This document shows, piece by piece, positions 1 to 7,401 of a stretch of 11,955 bases of DNA. Location of the stretch: positions 1-11,955 of the forward strand of contig JALLPB010000971.1 of the NCBI GenBank assembly GCA_036939975.1, given 5' to 3'. The stretch is from Cyclostephanos tholiformis (lineage: Eukaryota; Bacillariophyta; Thalassiosirophyceae; Thalassiosirales; Thalassiosiraceae). The position numbers were made by a program, and so were the translations under genes. How positions within the stretch are numbered: position 1 is the first letter of the stretch; each line of letters opens with the position of its first letter. Below the pieces are notes generated by a model. That model did no database searches. It saw nothing but the letters and a program-made list of their open reading frames with translations, and was not told where the DNA came from.

Positions 1-244
1 ATGGTGACCGATGCGGCCACGGCCATTTGTCTACCGTAGTGACCATTTTAACTCAGACCACCATGCACATGCCTGCTTCTTTTGTGATTCATCAAATAAC
101 ACCTAATCCCCTTAATAATCCCCCTAAACCCCTCCACATCCCCCTCTGACAGAGCCTTGATTATTACATTTGCAGGGCCGCATCCCCCCCCTTAAATATG
201 GATGCATTATCATTCGTTCAGCCATCGTGTTCTCCGGTGGTAAA

Positions 245-471
245 TCATTCCCAGCTATCAAACCAAAGGTTTGTGTTTTGGAACGTTGTCCAATGGACAT
301 GATGGTCCTCTGAACAGTTCAATTTCTTGGCATCCATCATTTTTTTGGCAGTATAGTGATTCCCATCATCTTCACAAGGGTTACAATCAATTTTGTATGT
401 GTGTTGTGTCTGGCATGGGCATTCATCTGATTCATTGGGGTCTCCGGCATGGGCATTCATCTGATTCATTG
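245..471 (-). pseudogene. possible Cys-rich gene fragment (hypothetical)
   Basis: The minus strand reads about 74 codons from an ATG at 469 to a TGA at 245. The region beginning DPNESDECPC continues through HTYKIDCNPCEDDG to a C-terminus ending LWFDSWE. Its regular Cys spacing and mix of residues look like real protein, possibly one end of a secreted Cys-rich diatom protein, but I cannot name the family. The start is doubtful. A 34-bp tandem duplication lies across it, and because 34 is not a multiple of three it puts the two copies in different frames, with a stop just upstream of each possible start. This suggests a broken fragment or an exon whose partners are lost. Positions 1-244 upstream hold only short open stretches, a run of eight C at 184-191 and sequences like 3' splice sites near 160-176, with no gene I can support. 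Confidence 0.25.
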
Positions 472-473
472 GG
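412..473. repeat. 34-bp-period tandem duplication
   Basis: A 28-base identical segment (starting ggcatgggcattcatctgat) occurs at 412-439 and again at 446-473, separated by six bases. It is a recent-looking direct duplication inside the Cys-rich minus-strand frame and shifts that frame. Confidence 0.9.
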
Positions 474-480
474 TTGAAAC

Positions 481-1354
481 TTTATAGTGTGGCACGAAGA
501 ATTTTGTAGTTAGCTTTTGAAATATGGCCGGGTGGTCCCATCTTCTTGGGCGAGGCACCCACAGACACTTGAATAAAGCAAAAAAAAAGATAGTATGTGG
601 ATTGATAATTGAAAATTATGAGAATATTAAGACTACATTAAATGAGTTTTTATGTGTCGATTTGTAGAATTCCTTATATGGGAATTCAGTATATTTTGTG
701 AGGAATACCTGACTTGGTGGTACGTAGATTCTATGCAGGAATTCCATGTACAATGTGGCGTATCTTCCTACGCATTCAATTGCTAATCTGTCTTCAAGAT
801 AGATAGGATCTAATTTCAAGATCGGTCTGTCTGTGTGCGACTGTCTGTCTGTACTTACACCCGTGACTTGCTTACAGCAAGTCTTGCACCTTTTTAGCAA
901 ATATATTTGCTAATTATCTCATTAGATAGAATGACCTAGGTCACTTGCCCCCACGTATGAAGCTATCAAGCGTGAAACCAGCGGAAAACCTTAGTTAGGA
1001 AAAACCCTGCTGAGTCATTGGGCACTGGATAAGAGTGTAAGGATGGTTTATTGCCATCTGTCAAGCATAATATTTATGAGAGTTTGGAGATGTAGTCTAT
1101 TATACCTTTGGATCATGAGGGCATACCTTCATTATGTCCTTAGTGAAGCATTTTATGCTATTGGTGTTTGCAACTACAGTATGTTTACTTTAGACATTTC
1201 TGCTGTTTGATTTGTAGACGGTAAGGTCATCGTCTTGTGTGTGTTGACACTATTATTTTACTATCTGGAATATATCCATTTTCCGTGTTGAACCCTGATT
1301 GTTCATTTGTATGATTTTGAGATAGTCTATGATATCTTGTTTTATTAGTAGCAG
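481..1354. other. gene-free or unassignable stretch
   Basis: No coding region here can be supported. The longest open frame, 616-900 on the minus strand, has no recognisable motif, and its sense is confounded by short TCTG repeats (about 824-852) and by inverted repeats. The stretch is AT-rich. It contains a GAATTCC inverted repeat (667-687) and three tight palindromes (865-943) listed separately. It may hold the promoter and 5' leader of the gene that follows at 1355. Confidence 0.5.
865..943. repeat. cluster of three perfect palindromes / stem-loop
   Basis: A 7-bp stem GACTTGC-ttaca-GCAAGTC lies at 865-883. A perfect 16-bp palindrome AGCAAATATATTTGCT lies at 896-911, and a perfect 12-bp palindrome TGACCTAGGTCA at 932-943. 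All three fall within 79 bp. The stem is followed by a short T run (891-895). Function is unknown; they could be binding sites, a structured RNA end, or debris of a mobile element. Confidence 0.6.
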
Positions 1355-2447
1355 ATGGTACCATCATGTATGATGCATAAGACGGAATACAGCGGAGCAA
1401 GGAGGAGAGGAGAAGAAGGTAAGTCATCGTGTCTGTTTGATTGTTGCTTTCGAATTGTTTTCTAATGTATGTTCAACCCTGTCACCCCCCCTGCTCATCA
1501 ATGACAGGCAACGAGGATGTTGACAAAAACGATGTCAATGATGATGATGATGAAAACCACGACAACACACCCACCCTTCAAGATGACCACAAAGATGACA
1601 GATGACCCCCAAGGCACCCTCGAGCCCCAAGGCGATCCCCAAGCCATGTCCACGAAGAAGTCCCCCGCCCCCACTACTGCCAGGTCCACAAAGAAGCCTC
1701 CCACTGCTGCCTTGATGCCCCCCCCCACCGCCGTCACCAAAAAACCTATTGTGCCATACTACTTTGACATGAGAGATGCGGCCGTTGTTGCCTACTACAA
1801 CCATGAAGATGGGGTCGACTATGCCAAGGTCGAGATTCATGTCAATGGCATGATCCAAGAGAACTCTTGCTGCTTCACACTTGCGGACAATGGAATATCA
1901 ATCTCATGACAGCAAGCAATCTTGACGGTGTGTTTCTCTGAAGACCGCCTTGAAGGGATGATGGAGGATGACTTTTTGCCCTCTCACAGCCGTGTTGTCG
2001 CCTACTTGAGCGTTCTTCAATGCATGAGGTGCAACAATGTCAATCCTGATGCTGGATGGCTATACTGGGGGACCATGCTAGTCATCAAGCTCATCCAGAA
2101 GGTGATGGGTACCCCTCTCGAGGGGATCTACCCATATCCCACCAAGGTCAAGATCGGGAAGCACCGCCAGTACAACACCCTGGACCCTGGCTCATTGCAG
2201 GGTGCAACTGGCAGAGCAACGCTTCTCGAACATGATGAAGTGAGTGAGCCACACGATCAATCTTTTTGAGATTGCCTCAAGTCAAGAGAGTGATGACCCT
2301 CCCCCCCCCCTCGTCATTGCTCCAGGATGCAAATGCAAGAAAGGAGGTCCCATCCCCCCCCCCCCTCCTCGTGCCCGCATGTATATCGAAGAGGAAGCAT
2401 ACGATGACGACTATGAGGAGGAGGATGAGTACAATGGGCGCATCTAG
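1355..2447 (+). pseudogene. hypothetical lineage-specific protein gene, probably decayed
   Basis: I do not recognise the family. Two introns look good: 1419-1507 (GTAAGT to a C-rich tract and CAG) and 2244-2325 (GTGAGC to a ten-C tract and CAG). The second joins ...LLEHDEV to RCKCKKGG, a polyproline stretch and an acidic tail (YIEEEAYDDDYEEEDEY), ending with TAG at 2445. From the ATG at 1517 the main frame gives a Thr/Pro/Lys-rich N-terminus, then a compact domain (PYYFDMRDAAVVAYY onward) that is interrupted by TGA at 1907-1909 and resumes in the same frame (QQAILTVCFSEDRLEG). A TGG-to-TGA change would explain it; with that codon counted the product is about 283 codons. In-frame introns ending at 1912 and starting at 1814, 1829 or 1841 could also remove the stop, but their 5' sites are poor. 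Exon 1 from ATG 1355 leads instead into an acidic Asp-rich frame that stops near 1603, so the true N-terminus is unresolved. A start at 1517 would leave the first intron in the 5' leader. Confidence 0.5.
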
Positions 2448-2824
2448 CAGGGATATTTCTTTATAGTTTCATTACATTTAGTAACATATTTTGTAACAAT
2501 CAATGTAACAGTGCATATAGCAGTAGTTACTAGTAACGTTACACACAAAAAGTTACACCACCACTCCACCTTTGGGGGGCTTCCTCCCTTTTTCCCTCAA
2601 CCTCAATGTTGACGGTCGACGCACAGGGTGTCGGCAGGGAGAGAGAAAAAGCCACCCACACCACAACACAACATGACAAAAATCAAAAATGGTTTGGAAC
2701 CTGACTACGCACTGTTTTGACTCGATGGCTGCGCGCTCTCCCCTATGCAGGAAACATTTGTGGATAACTTTGCGCTGATAGCAACCTTGCATGCTCACTA
2801 TCGATATAACGCTCACGTAACATC
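2448..2824 (+). promoter_or_regulatory. intergenic region upstream of the mitochondrial RNA polymerase gene
   Basis: These 377 bases separate the TAG at 2447 from the ATG at 2825 on the same strand, so they hold the 3' end of one gene and the promoter and leader of the next. No TATA box stands out. The notable element is the GTAAC/GTTAC cluster at 2481-2556. The minus-strand open frame over 2553-2816 shows no motif and is taken as chance. Confidence 0.45.
2481..2556. promoter_or_regulatory. cluster of seven GTAAC/GTTAC words
   Basis: GTAAC occurs at 2481, 2493, 2505 and 2533, and its complement GTTAC at 2526, 2538 and 2552. The first three are exactly 12 bp apart. The copies at 2533-2542 form the palindrome GTAACGTTAC. 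This could be a multi-site transcription factor target between the two genes; the assignment is inference. Confidence 0.4.
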
Positions 2825-5800
2825 ATGATTCGAGCCTCCGTGTTAGAACGTCGCTGTAATGTGACATCCTCCTGCTGCCGGTTGGCAAGCGACGGTTGCG
2901 ATCGTCGGTCAATGCGAGGAGGACAGCCCATCGTATCATCATCATCCATCAAATCGCGCTCCTACCATCATTTGAGTAATAAAGCGGCTCCGTTCTCTTT
3001 TAACGGAATGCCACGTAATTATCAGAGGTCGTTTCTTTTGCACAGCCCTGAAAAGAGCAATGCATCTCATCGAACAAGTGTTCCGTCGATGAAAAGAACG
3101 ATGAGCGCCAGACCATCGTATGGAGTGAGCGAGATCGTCGACGAAAACGCAGGCGATGATCATGCAGATGAAGAAGAATCAATGCTTAACCTACTCAACA
3201 GCAGCAGGATTTCGAATGGTTCCCAATTATCTCACATCCCCCTTAGAAGACAATCAGATAATGATGGTGACGAGGATGTATCATTGCTTCAATTAATAAA
3301 CAGAGATCTTGTTGAATACTCTCGTCAATCCTCTCGTGGAGTCATCGAAGCACCGCTGCTAGAACAATTGAAAATGGATGTTGAGGAATGCCCCCACTCA
3401 TTTTCGGAGGTTTCACACGATGGCGAATGGGGAGCCTATCGGCCACATGAGCAACAGGAAACAGGAAAATCTCTCCTTGACTTCCTCAATGCCCCAAAAT
3501 CTCTATCATCCCCCAAGGGCTTAAGTAAGCATCAAAAACAAGCCGAATTAGAGGATGAAGTTTACTCACTGCATGATCTTTTGAATGAGGAAACGAAGGA
3601 CAAAAGCAAAAATGCGAAGTACCGCGATTTATACTGCCTCCAACTGAAACTAGAGGTGGAATCTACCGAAGAAGCAGTTCGTAAACACTTGGAAGTTTGG
3701 AATTCGGCACGGGATCGCTCTGACCATGAAACGATCCCCGCATTTAGGAGAGCACTGGATTCGTGGTTCGCGCCTTTGACGGAGGCCATTGAGCTTGAAC
3801 AGTGGTTATACCTCAACCATGACTACAAAACATGTACTTTTAATCACCTCTCAGTTGATGGGGGTGATGGTCAGCTGTCTTCCATCCCTGATTCTGATGA
3901 TGCGCAAGATAACACACCTGCACGTCCAAGGTCTGTCAAAGACCGGTCGGTGTACGGTCCACTGCTATGCCTCCTCCCTCCGAGAAAGATAGCAGTGCTA
4001 TTGGCACACACTGCATCGTCGAGAACACTTGCGGATAGAGAAGGAAAATCTAAGGTGGTTTCGCTTGCGATACAAATTGCGGAAGTGTTGGAGATGGAGG
4101 TGAATGTGTCACGAGCTCTGCGGGTTCGTGCCAGCGAAAGGAACCGTAAAGTAAAAAGCTTGAATGTGGGAGAACGTGATGATTCTAACCACAGCGATGC
4201 CGGTTCTCAACAAAGAAAGACCCTTACTCATGAAGAAATGAATGAGATTGATGATCAATCAGACGACGATCCAATAGACAGATGGGCCTATTCTGCATCT
4301 CACTTGCAACGATTTCTTGACGAAATATCAGGTGGAAGCCCAGCAGGAGAGCAGAACTCATTGAAAGGAATAGGACGAGTTCGCCCTGGTATAGTTCGAA
4401 AACGATGCAAAGAAATCCTGTGCGCAGAAGGATTCATTGCAGAAGAAACAAATGAAAAGGGGGTACAGGAACCACCGTCAAAGTATACCTTCGCTGAATG
4501 GGATCCAGTGAAAAAGGTCAAACTCGGTGCAGCATTACTTCGGTTACTCTTGGACCACACTAAATACTCGAATCCCTCACGCGCAGACTCTGGTTACACA
4601 ACACCTGAGCCTGCCTTTCGATATGTGAGTAATAAGAATAGTGACGGGAAGACCCAAGGATGCATATCCATCCATCCTGATTTGTTTAAGATCGCGGTTG
4701 AAGAGGAGTTGTCTCTTACAGCTATGCACATACCGCTGTCTATGCGCAATGATCGTGTTCAACCAATGGTTGTGCCACCAAACGAGTGGACAGATCTTGA
4801 TAATGGAGGGTATGAAACAATCAAGGTTCCTTTCATGAGAACAAGGCACTGTAAGACGCAAAAAGTGAGTTCGATGTATGTTTATTCTTACTCAGAGTTT
4901 TCCTAACTCGTCGCTAATCAAAATTTATCAAATCCTAAAAGGATTCACTCCATAGGGCTGACTTATCTAAAGTGATGGAGGGTCTGAACGTACTGGGAAA
5001 TATTCCTTGGAAAATAAACAAAATTGTATTGGACGTAGCATGGAAGTGCTGGGAAAATGAAGTCGCTTTGGGTGACATCCCTTCCCGAATCGATTATGAA
5101 GTTCCCCAACTGCCAAAATCTAATGATTATGTAGACTATAAGACACTCGGGGATTTCGAAAAACGCGTTCACCTTGAAGCCTATCGCAAATACAGAGAGT
5201 CACTCACAAAACACAACCGATTAAAGCAAAAGAATATGGACTTACACTCTTTGCGATGCTCTGCTATGCTCAAACTTAACCAGGCGAACAAGTATAAGGA
5301 CTTTGACGAGATATTTTTTCCTTACAACGTTGACTTTCGTGGTCGGGCATATCCTGTGCCTCCCCATCTTTCCATTGTTGGGTCGGATCTTTGCAGGGCA
5401 CTACTGATGTTTGCTAATCCAAAGCCGTTGGGGAAAAATGGCCTGTATTGGCTAAAAGTGCATCTCGCAAACTTGGCCGGGGCTGACAAGATGTCTTTTG
5501 ACGGCCGAGCACAGTTTGCGGAAATGAATATGGACAACATACGCGCCACGGTAAATGATCCCTTTGGAGAAAATGATTGGTGGAGGAAGTTTGACGACCC
5601 GTTTCAAGGCCTTGCCACGTGTCATGAGATTGTTCATGCAATCGACTCGGGCAATCCCGAAACCTATATGTGCTCGCTCCCTGTTCACATGGATGGCTCT
5701 TGCAATGGATTGCAGCATTACGCCGCTCTGGGAAGGGATAGAAATGGTGGAAAGGCGGTAAACCTCTGCGTCGCTGACGAACCCCAGGATGTGTACATTG

Positions 5801-6904
5801 GTGTAATGCACGAAGTGATTAGACGCGTTGCGATTGATGCAAATGAGATGATTCCGTTTGATGAAAATAAGAGCGATCTCACAGGAGTGGAGAAGGATTT
5901 GCTTAAAAAAGTGAAATCTGCTCGTCTGGTGAATGGATTAATTGATAGAGGTGTGGTGAAACGAACTGTCATGACATCTGTATATGGTGTGACTTACATC
6001 GGGGCAAAAAACCAAATAAGCGAGAAAATTGAGGAGAAACTAGAAGCTAAAGGTTATGATATTGATGAAAAAGAGCCCGAGATACATATGGCCTGTGGTT
6101 ACCTTGCATCGCTAACTATGGAAGTCATGGGGCAGCAATTTAAAGGGGCGCGTCAAACAATGAATTGGCTTACAGAGTGCGCGCGTCTGATAGCTGCTCA
6201 AGGGCAACCTGTTGCATTTGTTTCTCCCATCGGTGTTCCTGTCGTCCAGGTTAGTTCAATTGTCACAATCGTTTTTGAAGTGTGACGTAACTGTGGCAGA
6301 GGCTTGTTTTTCGCAATTAGGTTCTGTTTTAGGTGGTTTACTGTGGGTGGTGAGGGGGGCATTCCAATACCTTCCGCGATGCCAAATCTAATCCCTTGCT
6401 CTGTACCTCTCCTCTAGCCTTACAGGCAACGACGCGCATTCGCGGTTGTAACTCTCCTTCAAAGTATTATGCTGACCAATGACTCCGACGTGCTGCCTCT
6501 ACACCGCCAGCGCCAAGTTTCTGCGTTTCCACCAAACTATGTCCACTCACTTGATTCTTCGCATATGATTCTCACGGTGAGTAAAGCCAACGAGCTTCTT
6601 CTTTGTGTCATCATATTACATGAAATCTGACATAATCCTACCCTCGTCATAGGCTGTGGAGATGCAAAAGCGAGGTCTTCACTTCTCAGCAGTTCACGAC
6701 TCATATTGGACTCACCCATGTGACATCGAAGAGATGAATGTTGTTCTCCGGGAATCATTTATCGATTTATACAATCGTCCTCTCCTGGAGGAGCTGAAAA
6801 ATAACTGGTCAATACGCTACCCCTCAATAACATTTCCTGAAATTCCGACCCCAGGGGAGTTGGACCTAAATGATGTGAGATCTGCACCTTATTTCTTTCA
6901 GTGA
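2825..6904 (+). CDS. mitochondrial DNA-directed RNA polymerase, single-subunit T7-like (RPO41/POLRMT/RpoTm family)
   Basis: This nucleus-encoded enzyme transcribes the mitochondrial genome. The exons are 2825-4864, 4942-6249, 6418-6576 and 6653-6904. The introns are 77, 168 and 76 nt, all phase 0, and the product is 1252 residues, within the usual range for the family. Joins were chosen by frame and by motif: TQK|DSLHRADLS, PVVQ|PYR and MILT|AVEM. The Arg/Ser-rich N-terminus (MIRASVLERRCNV...) fits a mitochondrial presequence; the next upstream in-frame codon of note is a TAA at 2807. Residues about 100-260 are an acidic low-complexity extension. Residues about 266-430 resemble the RNA polymerase N-terminal domain (WFAPLTEAIELEQ, YGPLLCLLPP). 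The catalytic core is complete: VDFRGRAYP (D811-R815), motif A HMDGSCNGLQH (D931), motif B VKRTVMTSVYG (K1020, Y1028), FPPNYVHSLD (1153-1162), motif C VHDSYW (H1184, D1185), and a C-terminus APYFFQ. A plastid-targeted RpoT is the alternative; the presequence alone cannot exclude it. Confidence 0.95.
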
Positions 6905-7401
6905 ACAAAAAACTAAAATCAATGTAGTATGTTTACTGTATCGATTCGTTTTTAGGCTTGAAATAAGTGATACTGTAAATTGCATCTTCGTCATCGATGA
7001 GTGCAATGTCCACTGTGACTTATATTGAAAAATCCGTGTTGTACTTCCACTGGGAAAGTCAAGACGGGACAGGGCCGATGACGCTCCCTTCCTTCCGTCA
7101 TGGAACACGCTGGAGAAACAAGGGTGCAGAGCCTGATCCTCCGCTCCATGTGTGCCCCTTATCCCAAATAGGCGAACCCACTCAACATTTTTTAGATCTT
7201 GTCCCAGCTATTCTTACGGCATCTGCAAACTAGAACACGATGTTATATTTTTCTTCCTGGCTATGCCTTTTAGGTCAATGGATAGGGAGCATATCCTGGG
7301 TAAATGGTCTGGCGCGTTCTCCTCCACCCAGAAAAAGCAAAAATTCTCTCTTCAAAACGCGCTAGAACGACAAAATAAACCATCATTTTCTGAATCTTAC
7401 T
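6905..7401. other. convergent intergenic region (3' ends of both flanking genes)
   Basis: The 497 bases lie between the TGA of the polymerase gene (6902-6904) and the minus-strand stop of the secreted-protein gene (7402-7404), so they should hold both 3' UTRs and polyadenylation sites. Several open frames cross it, but none has a motif or convincing splice partners. A 28-codon minus-strand stretch ending at 6933 looks coding-like and is recorded as a weak lead. Confidence 0.5.

Noticed and set aside
667..687. GAATTCC...GGAATTC inverted repeat as a mobile-element end
   Set aside because: Seven-base arms only, no target-site duplication and no transposase frame nearby.
616..900. 94-codon minus-strand open frame
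   Set aside because: No domain or motif, overlaps TCTG repeats and inverted repeats in AT-rich DNA, and has no splice partners I could join.
1535..1858. Gly/Val-rich minus-strand frame opposite the hypothetical gene
   Set aside because: It is the complement of Pro/Thr- and Asp-rich coding sequence; its low-complexity Gly and His runs arise from that.
2553..2952. Minus-strand open frames over the polymerase promoter and first codons
   Set aside because: No motifs; they overlap the presequence and a well-supported plus-strand gene.
4942..4971. Acceptor site at 4955 for the first polymerase intron
   Set aside because: It puts the second exon out of frame; the AG at 4941 keeps phase 0 and restores the conserved ADLS...LNVLG segment.
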